Below, in pieces: positions 1 to 9,219 of a stretch of DNA of 64,000 bases (its first letter is position 1; every line of letters starts with the position of its first letter). A program made the translations under genes and the position numbers. The stretch covers positions 14,029 to 78,028 of the forward strand of contig NZNS01000007.1 of assembly GCA_002694985.1 (NCBI GenBank), written 5' to 3'. The stretch comes from Parvibaculum sp. (GTDB lineage Bacteria > Pseudomonadota > Alphaproteobacteria > Parvibaculales > Parvibaculaceae). Below the pieces are notes generated by a model. That model searched no databases, had not been told where the DNA came from, and saw only the letters and a list, made by a program, of their open reading frames with translations.

Positions 1-2
1 TT

Positions 3-1758
<1,756 letters not shown>

Positions 1759-1840
1759 CGGAACCGCAGCGGCCTAGCTGCTGGTGTGGGCGCGAACCTG
1801 TGGGGACGCGAGCGTTTGACGCTGAATGTCCGCATGATTT

Positions 1841-1949
1841 TGAGCTCGCCCCAACATTGGACCGGCTGGGCTGATAAATTCCGGTTTCATCTGACGGCAG
1901 GCTGACCGGTTTGCCCGCCGGAAGATGAAGCCTGATCGGTACTTCGTCG
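1841..1949. repeat. Copy A of a ~110-bp dispersed direct repeat
   Basis: This segment matches 6533-6643 in the same orientation. Shared runs include GGACCGGCTGGGCTG, TAAATTCCGG, TTCATCT and GGAAGATGAAGCCTG, with a few indels between. Each copy holds an internal inverted repeat: GG(T/C)TTCATCT on the left and AGATGAAGCC on the right, 20-30 bases apart. Copy A lies just before the transposase remnant, so it may be the end or leader of an old insertion sequence. This pairing was found by eye. Confidence 0.7.
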
Positions 1950-2285
1950 ATCGCACTGTGCGGTTTGATGAGTTCGGCCCGGATGCCGGGCGCGCGCGCC
2001 ACGAATATCTGGCGACACTGGACGATGACCGATGGGACCAATGAGCGCTTCGGCCTCAAGCCTCGGCGTCTGGTTGCCGACAGCGCCTATGAATCGGCGT
2101 CAAACCTTGCCTGGCTGGTCAAGGAACGCCAGATAGACCCGCACACACTCATCTTCGATGCCAAGCAGGACCACTACACCTGCCCCTGCGGCAAGCTGCT
2201 GGTGGAGTTCAGGGGATCTATGCGACCCCGTACCGGTCGTCGATTAGCTTGGGGAGGATTGGTGGTGTGGCCAGTCGGGACCTGA
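1925..2285 (+). pseudogene. Decayed transposase remnant (IS1182/IS5-like DDE type)
   Basis: One frame (1965-2285) encodes RFGLKPRRLVADSAYESASN, then NLAWLVKERQIDPH, and ends near YTCPCGKLL. In IS1182-type transposases this is the segment around the second catalytic aspartate (xADxAYGSAxNLAWLVxER) followed by the YTCPxGKxL stretch. The N-terminal half is missing, and part of the segment between the ADSAY block and the YTC block appears to be deleted. The last 25 or so residues do not resemble a transposase. An overlapping short frame from the ATG at 1925 reads 39 codons to a stop. No complete element or paired ends remain. It is an inactive fossil and a sign of past insertion beside the monooxygenase. 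Confidence 0.65.
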
Positions 2286-2716
2286 CTTGCCTCGCGGAAA
2301 TTCCCTGTTTTGCAGGGAATTAACAGGGAATTTCATTGAATTTGGGTTCCGCGAGGGACTCCTGACAGGCAATAATTGGCAGTTTCCTGCTATTTTTCAG
2401 GGGATTTCCCTGAGCGAATAACAGGGAATTTTTCGCCGCATAACAGGGAATGCTTTTCGCGCAAACAGGGAACAATTCCTTCAGATCAGGGCCGGATGAC
2501 CTGGAATTCAGGTCCCTTGCCGGCGGTATATGCCCGTCCCTGAATTTCTCTGGTCCGCCAGCCCAAATCGCGGATTAGGGCCGGTCGCCTCCATTCGCCT
2601 CGCCAGTCTCAAGGATTGGGGCTCCCATAAGTTTTCGTAACGGATCGGGTAAAGGCAGCTCATTGTGGCGGCAGAGTATCCTGATTGAGTTCCGGGGGTT
2701 CTGATGGAGACCAAAG
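2286..2716. other. Gene-free stretch carrying AACAGGGAA repeats
   Basis: No coding frame here is convincing. The left half holds repeated AACAGGGAA units (listed separately). The right half, about 2490-2716, has no obvious structure beyond an AAGATG-preceded start region for the next gene. It is probably a mosaic of mobile-element ends. Confidence 0.5.
2299..2475. repeat. Cluster of (T)AACAGGGAA units and inverted TTCCCTGTT
   Basis: Direct copies of AACAGGGAA (last one AAACAGGGAA) occur at about 2322-2330, 2420-2428, 2442-2450 and 2464-2472. An inverted copy TTCCCTGTTT sits at 2301-2310, with GCAGGGAATT directly after it, so 2300-2320 can fold as a short hairpin. A further pair, TCCGCGAGGGACTCCTG and CCTCGCGGAA, brackets the first part. 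This is an intergenic repeat cluster and not a CRISPR: the units are too short and unevenly spaced. I recall similar AACAGGGAA-rich blocks in other alphaproteobacterial accessory regions, often near integrases, but could not check. Confidence 0.7.
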
Positions 2717-3685
2717 ATGATTTCGCGCGAGGAGCTTTACCAACTGGTCTGGTCAAAACCCATGACCAAGGTCGCCGAGCAATTTGGCGTATCGGGGAGT
2801 TACATGACGCGTGTCTGCACGATGCTGAATGTGCCGCGCCCGGGAGTGGGCTATTGGGCAAAGCTCGCCTTTGATAAAGCGCCGCCACCTATCCCCCTTC
2901 CAGAGGCCCGACCTGGCGATACACTTTTCTGGAGCCAGGACGGCCAGCTTCCACCGCCGCAAAAGCCACAAGCGCCTCGACGCGCACGCAAGAAACCGGT
3001 CCATGCGACCGCGCCAAAGGAAGCTACTCATGAAATGATCCGTGGCGCCAAGGCTCATTTTGAGCACACGCGCTCGTCGTACGACCGCCTCTATCTCAAG
3101 CCTTACAAGCGCCTTCTGGTCGATATCATCAGCTCGGCGACATGCCTAGACAAGGCCCTAGGCTTCGCCAACGATCTATTCAACGCACTAGAAGCCCGCG
3201 CTCACCGCGTCACTCTCGCGCCGCGCGACCAAAAGCTTCAATATACTTCAACCGACGAACGTGAAGATCAGACCAAAGAACGAAGCTACTACCAATCCTA
3301 CCGTATATGGTCTCCAGATCGGCCAACCGTTGTCTATGTCGGGAGCGTCGCCATCGGACTTTCAATCATCGAAACCTCGGAAGAGGTCACTGTGCGATAT
3401 GTAAATGGTGAGTATGTCCACGACAGCGACTACACACCGCCCGCGAGGAGACGCAATTTCGTTGATCACTCTTGGACAACAACCAAGGAACTCCCGACAG
3501 GTCGTCTCCGCCTCAAAGCCTATTCGCCTTATCCACGCGTCAACTGGAATCTGGAGTGGACAGAAACGCCAAACGCCCAGTTACTACCCAAGATCCATTC
3601 CATTGTCCGCACACTTGAGCTTGCAGCGGCAGATCTTGCTGAAATGGTTGCGGATGATCGGCCCCCACGGACGGGTCCAATTTGA
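2717..3685 (+). pseudogene. Conserved hypothetical protein with N-terminal helix-turn-helix, truncated by the IS3 element
   Basis: The start MISREELYQLVWSKPMTKVA leads into AEQFGVSGSYMTRVCTML, which reads as a DNA-binding helix-turn-helix, followed by a GVGYWAKLA stretch typical of a widespread alphaproteobacterial family of unknown function. The remainder is a charged alpha/beta region without a motif I know. The IS end begins at 3655, so only about 312 residues are native and the last ten or so (from around DDRPPRTGPI) are read from the IS terminus. The original C-terminus is not found on the other side of the element. The remaining product may or may not be functional. Confidence 0.7.
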
Positions 3686-3688
3686 TTG

Positions 3689-4537
3689 TTAGTGCAATGA
3701 TGGTCGTGGCGCCAGCGCGGGCGGCATCGCTGGTTGGGGTTGCAGGGCCGCCCGCGCGAATGCCGGGATGAAGACCTCCGGCGCCGGCGGCTTGTAGCCG
3801 AGCGATCCATGCGGACGCACGGTGTTGTAATGCCGACGCCAGCTTTCCACGATGATCCTGGCCTCTTTGAGCGTGTAGAAGATCTCGCCGTCGAGGAGTT
3901 CGTCGCGCAGGCGAGCATTGAAGCTCTCGATGTAGCCATTCTCCCATGGGCTTCCGGGTGCGATGTAGGCAGTCTTCGCCCCGACGGCGGTGATCCAGTC
4001 CTGCACGGCCGTGGCGATGAACTCCGGGCCGTTGTCGGAACGGATGTGCTCAGGCACGCCGCGCAGGATGAACAGGTCGGACAGGACGTCGATGACGTCG
4101 GTGGAGTTGAGCTTGCGATCGATGAGGATCGCCAGCGCCTCATGCGTGAACTCGTCGATCACGTTAAGCATGCGGTACTTCCTTCCGTCATGAGTGCGGT
4201 CCTCGACGAAGTCGTAGGACCAGACATGGTTGGGCCGCTCGGCGCGCAGGCGGATGCATGATCCGTCGGCGAGCCAGAGCCGGCCTTTCTTCGGTTGTTT
4301 GGCTGGAACCTTCAGCCCCTCTTGCCGCCAGATGCGCTCGACCCGCTTGTCGTTGACCACCCAGCCCATCTGGCTGCGCAGAAGCTCGGCGATCTTGCGA
4401 TAGCCGTAGCGGCCATAGCGGCGGGCCAGTGCAACGATGTCCTCGGTCAGTTGCTGCTCGTCGTCCCGGCCGCGAGGAATACGCCGCTGCGTGGAGCGAT
4501 GCTGCCCAAGCACGAGGCATACCCGGCGCTCCGACAC
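3689..4537 (-). CDS. IS3-family transposase OrfB (DDE integrase domain)
   Basis: This is the catalytic half of the transposase, which cuts and joins the IS ends. It has an HTH_21-like region (YGRYGYRKIAELLR) followed by an rve integrase core. The three acidic catalytic residues are visible in VWSYDFVEDRTHDG (D), RSDNGPEF (D) and NGYIESFNARLRDELL (E). The C-terminus has the usual RPHGSLGYKPPAP signature. The GTG at 4537 is only the first start in frame. The frame stays open upstream to about 4606 (LSPSRRRACIDHVRSVLPKR), overlapping the end of orfA, so the natural product is probably an OrfAB fusion made by -1 frameshifting near 4600. Confidence 0.93.
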   Translation of the reverse strand: MSERRVCLVLGQHRSTQRRIPRGRDDEQQLTEDIVALARRYGRYGYRKIAELLRSQMGWVVNDKRVERIWRQEGLKVPAKQPKKGRLWLADGSCIRLRAERPNHVWSYDFVEDRTHDGRKYRMLNVIDEFTHEALAILIDRKLNSTDVIDVLSDLFILRGVPEHIRSDNGPEFIATAVQDWITAVGAKTAYIAPGSPWENGYIESFNARLRDELLDGEIFYTLKEARIIVESWRRHYNTVRPHGSLGYKPPAPEVFIPAFARAALQPQPAMPPALAPRPSLH

Positions 4538-4593
4538 GCGCTTCGGCAGAACCGAGCGAACATGGTCGATGCAGGCACGGCGACGCGAGGGGC

Positions 4594-4872
4594 TCAGAAG
4601 TTTCCCCGCGCAGCCTCCGTCAGGATCAGCTTGTCCAGCGTCAGATCGGCCACCGCCTTGCGAAGCCGTTCGTTCTCCTTCTGGAGATCCTTCAACTGCC
4701 GAAGCTGGTCACGGCTCATGCCGCCATATTGCTTGCGCCACCGGTAGAACGTCAGTTCGGAAACGCCGATCTGGCGAACGGCATCCGCCATCGCCATGCC
4801 TTGGCCGCGCAAAACCTCAACCTGCCGAAGCTTCGTGACGATCTCGTCGGGCTTGTGTCGCTTGTTTGCCAT
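4594..4872 (-). CDS. IS3-family transposase OrfA (helix-turn-helix subunit)
   Basis: A 92-residue protein of the HTH_8/transposase_8 type. The N-terminal MANKRHKPDEIVTKLRQVEV leads into a helix-turn-helix (AVRQIGVSELTFYRWRKQYG, about 30-50). A leucine-rich coiled coil follows (QLRQLKDLQKENERLRKAVA), ending at LTEAARGNF. The segment is characteristic of IS407-type elements. It binds the terminal repeats and regulates transposition. A ribosome site (GGAGGACC on the minus strand) sits just before the ATG. The end overlaps the open orfB frame, where -1 frameshifting is expected. Confidence 0.92.
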   Translation of the reverse strand: MANKRHKPDEIVTKLRQVEVLRGQGMAMADAVRQIGVSELTFYRWRKQYGGMSRDQLRQLKDLQKENERLRKAVADLTLDKLILTEAARGNF

Positions 4873-4935
4873 TGTGGTCCTCCTTCATGGTCAAAACCAT
4901 ACTTCAAGGTGGACCCGTTCAATGGGGGTGGATCA

Positions 4936-5109
4936 ACCGTTGTTCAGGATATCGGTAAGAATGACGTTGCCATACCGGAAGGGTCGCGCGTCATTGTGCA
5001 GAACTCTGGCGGCTACCAGCGTGTGCTTCCAGCCTCAAATCTGCCGACTGAAATGGCACGACCACAGGGTATCAAGCTGGTCGACCCACCATCTGGTTCG
5101 GCGAACTAA
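4936..5109 (+). pseudogene. 3' fragment of an outer-membrane lipoprotein gene (glycine-zipper / 17-kDa antigen-like)
   Basis: Directly after the IS end the frame reads 57 codons ending NLPTEMARPQGIKLVDPPSGSAN. The core NDVAIPEGSRVIVQNSGGYQ followed by RVLPA resembles the C-terminal strand of 17-kDa surface-antigen or SlyB-like lipoproteins, where a sequence like GxRVxI..G...RVxPA closes the protein. The signal peptide, lipobox and glycine zipper are absent because the IS element replaced the 5' part. The family call is by resemblance only; the truncation is clear. Confidence 0.5.
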
Positions 5110-5131
5110 CTCATTCAATTCGGGGGGATAC

Positions 5132-5788
5132 ATGAAAGCGTTTTTCGTGGGCGCCATCATTCTGATGGCATCGGTGGTGGCTGGCTGCTCATCCACTGTT
5201 GCGGTCACTGCACCGCATATTGCACCGACTGACTTTGCATCACAGAACAAGACGCCGGGACGCTACGCCGTTTGGCTTCAATCTGGCGCGTGGGTGTCCA
5301 CGGTGGAAGCCAAGGGGCATACCTGCAGCGCTTGGGAGTTCCCAACGGATTTCGAGCAGGCCTATCAGCAGGCCGCGCAGGCCGCGTTCTCATCGTCCTT
5401 TGAGAATGTGACATTTACGCCTGCCACTTTGCAGCCTTCAGAGATCGTGGCCCAGAACTACGATGCACAGATCATCGTTTATGAAGGGGCAATCAAAGGC
5501 GTCTTTGGTGTGATCCCAGGTTTCTGGACGGCAACACTTGAGTCCGAGGTCGGAATGGACGGAATCGTGGCCGTGATCGGGCCCAATGGTCTGAAGAGCC
5601 AGGGCAACGCGAAGGGCCGGGGGTATGGCACGAGCCAGTCTGCAATGAGCTGTGACGTTGCCTCTCAGGCCATCATGCAAGCCGGCAGCGCTGCCATCAA
5701 AGACTTCGTCGTCAATGCAGTTAATGCTGCGAAGCTCAATGTCATGGAAATTCAAATGCAGAAACAGGCTGCCGGTCCGGGGAGCTGA
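5132..5788 (+). CDS. Putative lipoprotein, function unknown
   Basis: A 218-residue protein beginning MKAFFVGAIILMASVVAGCS: a short basic n-region, a hydrophobic core and a lipobox VAGC, so it should be lipidated and membrane-anchored. The ATG at 5132 is preceded by a G-rich CGGGGGG at a suitable distance. A longer frame open from 4796 runs through the IS and is not a real start. The mature part has about 200 residues with the segments PGRYAVWLQSGAW and GAIKGVFGVIPGFW and two cysteines. It recalls small alphaproteobacterial lipoproteins of unknown role, perhaps DUF4410-like, but I make no functional claim. Its neighbour is a membrane protein in the same direction, 56 bases downstream. Confidence 0.75.
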   Translation: MKAFFVGAIILMASVVAGCSSTVAVTAPHIAPTDFASQNKTPGRYAVWLQSGAWVSTVEAKGHTCSAWEFPTDFEQAYQQAAQAAFSSSFENVTFTPATLQPSEIVAQNYDAQIIVYEGAIKGVFGVIPGFWTATLESEVGMDGIVAVIGPNGLKSQGNAKGRGYGTSQSAMSCDVASQAIMQAGSAAIKDFVVNAVNAAKLNVMEIQMQKQAAGPGS

Positions 5789-5844
5789 GTCGCTGATAGA
5801 GGGACACTGTTAGCGCTATTCGTTGAGCACCTGAGATAGCGCAC

Positions 5845-6483
5845 ATGGGAGTACGCGCCGTGGGCATGGGGGATTCGGTGCACAAAACCTTCTATTCGGC
5901 AGTTGACTGGCTAGGAGAGGGCTTTTCCTACCTCGTCAATGGCGGCGTCCAGGCCGCGGCGGCGCTCATTGTCTCAGCGGTGGGCATCGTTCTTTTCATT
6001 CTTATGGTGCAGCAGGCGTTTCGTTGGGCGAGATGGCGAAGCCGGACCTATGAAGACTGGTTGGTAGATCGAGCTGATTGGGGAACCAACCAGAAAGCAG
6101 GATATCTTCACGTAAGCGTCGCCAAGGAAATGTTTCCGGATGTTGATACGCTTTCCATTAGAGCGCTTCAGAAGAATGGTGTTCTTTCTCCTGCGGCGCG
6201 CATAGCCATCACGCGAGTAGACAAGAATACAGTCGCTCCCAGTTCAGCCAAACCCCAGACGATAAAGCTTTCGCCTGACGTATTGAGCAAGCTTGGCCTC
6301 GATGATGAAGCGCAAGGTACGCTTCCACGAATTGTGAAGCTCCGCATTCAGCCAAGAGTGCTACCTTGGAATAGCCCCAATAGAGAAATATATATCAGCT
6401 TCTGGGTCACGGCTTGGGTGACGCTACTCACCACGGTGATTTCGATTCTGCTGGAGTTCTTTATGCCGTCTTACTGGCAGTGA
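5845..6483 (+). CDS. Hypothetical membrane protein with two membrane segments
   Basis: A 212-residue protein. One transmembrane helix lies at about 33-57 (VQAAAALIVSAVGIVLFILM) and a second near the C-terminus at about 187-206 (VTAWVTLLTTVISILLEFF). Between them is a ~130-residue soluble region with the stretch TIKLSPDVLSKLGL. The basic segment RWARWRSRTYEDW after the first helix suggests that the soluble part faces the cytoplasm. No family recognised. It may be co-transcribed with the upstream lipoprotein. Confidence 0.6.
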   Translation: MGVRAVGMGDSVHKTFYSAVDWLGEGFSYLVNGGVQAAAALIVSAVGIVLFILMVQQAFRWARWRSRTYEDWLVDRADWGTNQKAGYLHVSVAKEMFPDVDTLSIRALQKNGVLSPAARIAITRVDKNTVAPSSAKPQTIKLSPDVLSKLGLDDEAQGTLPRIVKLRIQPRVLPWNSPNREIYISFWVTAWVTLLTTVISILLEFFMPSYWQ

Positions 6484-6532
6484 CCTGAGCCCCAGGCTTC
6501 ATCCGGTCGGGAGTAGAGTCCTTTGAACATTT

Positions 6533-6643
6533 TGAGCTTGCTCCCAACCTTGGACCGGCTGGGCTGGTAAATTCCGGCTTCATCTCACGGCAGGCTTGCC
6601 GGCGGGAAGATGAAGCCTGGTAGGCACGCTTGAGCGTACTTCA
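6533..6643. repeat. Copy B of the ~110-bp dispersed direct repeat
   Basis: The second copy of the repeat at 1841-1949. It keeps GGACCGGCTGGGCTG, TAAATTCCGG and GGAAGATGAAGCCTG, and has a perfect internal inverted repeat: GGCTTCATCT at about 6577-6586 and AGATGAAGCC at about 6608-6617. It is 8 bases shorter than copy A in the hairpin loop and about 10 longer after the second arm. The two copies bracket 4.6 kb that includes the IS3 element. Confidence 0.7.
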
Positions 6644-6677
6644 TATCTGAGTAGAGTTCGCCAGCTTATCAATTGCT

Positions 6678-7385
6678 TTAAACATACTCCCCCAGCAAGT
6701 CAGCCATGCGCCTCTGAATGCCGGTGTTCTGCTGAAGAATCCTCTGCAGATTTTCGTTGTCTGGGTCTTTCTTCAGCATGCCCCTCAGAAACTCGATCTC
6801 TTCTTCGACGCTCTCCAGATACTTTTTTGCTCTATCCCAGATCTTCTTCTCTTCCCTAGTGAAAGGACCGCGTACAACCGCCTCGCCCGTGCGCATGTCA
6901 ATGTGGATGTGATCGGGGTGCGGCAACATCTCGGGTGGCTCAATCCCGAGGCGCCTGCAGCGTTCTATCTCCTTCTCACCGGCAGACTTATATTCGATCA
7001 TGGTTTTGATGTATTCGTCGTGGAGCGCCTTGTTCTCCGTTTCGACCGTGCGCAGCAACTCGGTAAACATTTTTTGCGATCGCTTGTCGCCTTTGGCTGC
7101 GTTGAGACCGATGCTGCGGATGACGGCTTCGGCAATAGTAAGGTCGACTGTCCGGTCCCCGTCGCGGATCGTGATCTTGCGATAGGCTTCCTGAAGGGTC
7201 ACCTGCTTCAGTCGCTCCTCATGAAGCTTCGGAAAATGATCCGGCAGGCGCGACTTCCGGGGGCGGCCGCGTGGATTGCCGGACTGCCCCGGTCGGAACC
7301 GGGTTGCCGCCGGCGGTCGACCGTAACCCACATCATAAGGCACGAGCTTGCCGCCGGCATCCGGACTGTCGCCGTCGCTGCTCAT
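6678..7385 (-). CDS. DUF5681 domain-containing protein
   Basis: A 235-residue protein. The N-terminal signature FRPGQSGNPRGRPRKSR (residues about 31-47) is that of DUF5681, a short basic domain seen in proteins encoded beside phage-type or integrative-element methyltransferases and terminases. The rest is strongly helical and charged, with a coiled-coil-like C-terminus (SVEEEIEFLRGMLKKDPDNE). The start overlaps the stop of the methyltransferase gene upstream by a few bases, so the two are translated together. The role is unknown; DNA packaging or element maintenance is a guess from company, not from a motif. Confidence 0.8.
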   Translation of the reverse strand: MSSDGDSPDAGGKLVPYDVGYGRPPAATRFRPGQSGNPRGRPRKSRLPDHFPKLHEERLKQVTLQEAYRKITIRDGDRTVDLTIAEAVIRSIGLNAAKGDKRSQKMFTELLRTVETENKALHDEYIKTMIEYKSAGEKEIERCRRLGIEPPEMLPHPDHIHIDMRTGEAVVRGPFTREEKKIWDRAKKYLESVEEEIEFLRGMLKKDPDNENLQRILQQNTGIQRRMADLLGEYV

Positions 7386-8749
7386 CAGGCCGTCTCCACA
7401 ATATCCCTGCTCTCAGGGCGTGTCGGCGTCTCCAGCTCCGCCTGACGCAGGCTCGCGATTTCGGCAAAGCTTTGCGACGTGCCCTCGAGCACGGCGTCGT
7501 CATGTGCAAATGCCTGCCAGCGCTTCACGATACGATCGACATAGATCGGGTCGAGCTCAATGAGCCGAGCAGAGCGCCCCGTCTTGTGAGCGGCGATCAG
7601 GGTCGATCCGCTGCCGCCAAATGCATCAAGCACGATCTCGCCCCGCTTCGAGACGTCCTTGATCGCATCGGCAATCATCGCAACAGGCTTCACGGTCGGA
7701 TGAAGGGCAAGTTCCTCCATCCGGCCTGCCCTCATTGTGTTCACACCCCGGTATTCCCAGACATTGGTCCGGTAGCGACCATGCTGGCCGAGTTCGAAGC
7801 TGTTGATGTGAGGTGCTGTCCCCTTCTTGAAGGCGAATACCAGTTCATGGCGCGAACGGTAGAAGGCCCCCATGCCGCCATTGTCCTTTGCCCAGACACA
7901 GAGGTTCTTGAGCTCGGCATAGACCGCCTCCCCCGCCTCCAGCATCTCGCCCATATGGCGCCAGTCCATGCATACGAAATGAATCGAGCCATCGAGACTG
8001 TAATCGACCATGTTACGGAATGCCGTCTCGAGGAACCCGGTGAACTCGCCCGGCGTCATCTCGCCGGAGGCCATCGCAAACTCCCGGTGCCTGATCTTGC
8101 CGAGACCGCTTACATGGCCATCGATCGGCACGTTGTAAGGCGGGTCGGTAAAGACCATCCGTGCCCGCTCTTTGCCCATCAGCTGGTGGAAGACACGCGC
8201 CTCAAGCGCGCTACCGCAGATCAAGCGATGGGGCCCGAGTTGCCAAACATCGCCTTCTCTGGAAACGGGCGGCGCCCCGTCATCGTCGGGCAGAAGATCG
8301 GCCGCCGGATCCCCCTCCTCTTCCGGGTTCAATCCCTCGATCAGGCTGTCGATCTCCGGGATCGAGAAACCCGTGACCCCGACATCGAAATCGAGGTCGA
8401 TCTCGAGCAGCGCCTTGAGCTCTTCCCCGAGCAGCTCGTCATCCCACCCCGCATTGAGGGCAAGCTTGTTGTCGGCGAGCACATAGGCCCGCTTCTGGGC
8501 CGGCGTCATGTTCTCGAGCCTCACACAGGGGACCTCCCGCATCGCAAGCAGGCGAGCGGCTGCGACCCGCCCATGCCCCGCAAGGATCGTGTTCTCCCGG
8601 TCGATCAGGATCGGGTTCGTGAAGCCGAAGGTCCGGATGCTTTCGGCGATCTCGCCGATCTGTTTCCTGGAATGGGTTCGTGCGTTGCGCGCCCAGGGTT
8701 TCAGGGCCGAAATGGCCATATTCTCGATTTTCAAGTCCGCCGCACTCAT
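7385..8749 (-). CDS. ParB-domain / DNA methyltransferase fusion (N6-adenine or N4-cytosine, beta class)
   Basis: A 454-residue fusion. Residues about 5-95 are a ParB/Srx-like nuclease-fold domain (ILAGHGRVAAARLL and ALNAGWDDELL). Residues about 165-430 are a site-specific DNA methyltransferase. Motif IV is TDPPYN (201-206) and motif I is LDAFGGSGSTLIAA (374-387), so the order IV then I marks the beta class, as in CcrM. It methylates adenine or cytosine in a DNA site I cannot predict. No restriction enzyme is adjacent, so it is an orphan or element-borne methylase. This ParB-methylase plus DUF5681 pair is common in alphaproteobacterial prophages and integrative elements. Confidence 0.9.
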   Translation of the reverse strand: MSAADLKIENMAISALKPWARNARTHSRKQIGEIAESIRTFGFTNPILIDRENTILAGHGRVAAARLLAMREVPCVRLENMTPAQKRAYVLADNKLALNAGWDDELLGEELKALLEIDLDFDVGVTGFSIPEIDSLIEGLNPEEEGDPAADLLPDDDGAPPVSREGDVWQLGPHRLICGSALEARVFHQLMGKERARMVFTDPPYNVPIDGHVSGLGKIRHREFAMASGEMTPGEFTGFLETAFRNMVDYSLDGSIHFVCMDWRHMGEMLEAGEAVYAELKNLCVWAKDNGGMGAFYRSRHELVFAFKKGTAPHINSFELGQHGRYRTNVWEYRGVNTMRAGRMEELALHPTVKPVAMIADAIKDVSKRGEIVLDAFGGSGSTLIAAHKTGRSARLIELDPIYVDRIVKRWQAFAHDDAVLEGTSQSFAEIASLRQAELETPTRPESRDIVETA

Positions 8750-8877
8750 CTTACGAGCCCTCGATAGTCGTTGCCGATTTCGTAATATTAAAAAAACGAA
8801 TTGCCATAGTCAATCAGGGTGGTATGATGACGGCAACCTCAGAAAACGCGTCCGAGCCAAGGCTAAGAGGAGATCCC

Positions 8878-9219
8878 ATGACCCTCGCCGACAAGATTCA
8901 CGCTTTGCGCCTGCAAAAAGGTCAATCATTACAAGATGTTGCCGACGCCGTCGGGGTCTCGAAAGCACATATCTGGCAAATCGAGAAGCACCGCGCCGAG
9001 AACCCGTCGATGGACCTCGTCACCCGCCTCGCGGATCACTTCAAGGTCACGGTCGCCTGGCTTGTCAGCGAGGATATCGAGGCCGAGGACGCAGACCCTG
9101 CCCTTGCCCGCATGTTCCGGCAGGCACGGGACCTCGATCCGCAGGACGTCGCGTTGCTGGATGATATGCTGCAGTCTCTGCTGAAACGCCGAAAGTCTCT
9201 CGATGGTCCTTCGCCTTGA
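8878..9219 (+). CDS. XRE-family transcriptional regulator
   Basis: A 113-residue protein with a Cro/cI helix-turn-helix at about 7-60 (QSLQDVADAVGVSKAHIWQI). The ATG at 8878 has AAGAGGAG six bases upstream, which decides this start over the ATG at 8824. The stop overlaps the start of the next gene by 17 bases, so the pair is translationally coupled. XRE regulator plus ImmA/IrrE protease is a known arrangement in prophages and integrative elements (ImmR/ImmA of ICEBs1), where the protease cleaves the repressor after DNA damage. It may also act as an antitoxin-like module. It is probably autoregulated. Confidence 0.88.
   Translation: MTLADKIHALRLQKGQSLQDVADAVGVSKAHIWQIEKHRAENPSMDLVTRLADHFKVTVAWLVSEDIEAEDADPALARMFRQARDLDPQDVALLDDMLQSLLKRRKSLDGPSP

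Larger units (their letters stand above)
3655..4935 (-). mobile_element. IS3-family insertion sequence, IS407-type, about 1281 bp
   Basis: The terminal inverted repeats can be read directly. The left end starts TGATCGGCCCCCACGGACGG; the right end, read on the minus strand, starts TGATCCACCCCCATTGAACG; both then share GGGTCCA. Inside are orfA and orfB on the minus strand, joined by a -1 frame overlap as in other IS3 members. The flanks read ...TTGCGGA on the left and ACCGTTG... on the right, so no 3-5 bp target duplication is visible. Together with truncated genes on both sides, this suggests that the element caused or mediated a deletion or rearrangement. Both reading frames look intact, so it may still be active. 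Confidence 0.9.

Noticed and set aside
2299..2475. CRISPR array from the AACAGGGAA repeats
   Set aside because: Units are 9-10 bases, irregularly spaced, one inverted, and there are no cas genes in the window.
7271..8767. 498-residue plus-strand frame
   Set aside because: Antisense to the ParB-methyltransferase and DUF5681 genes.
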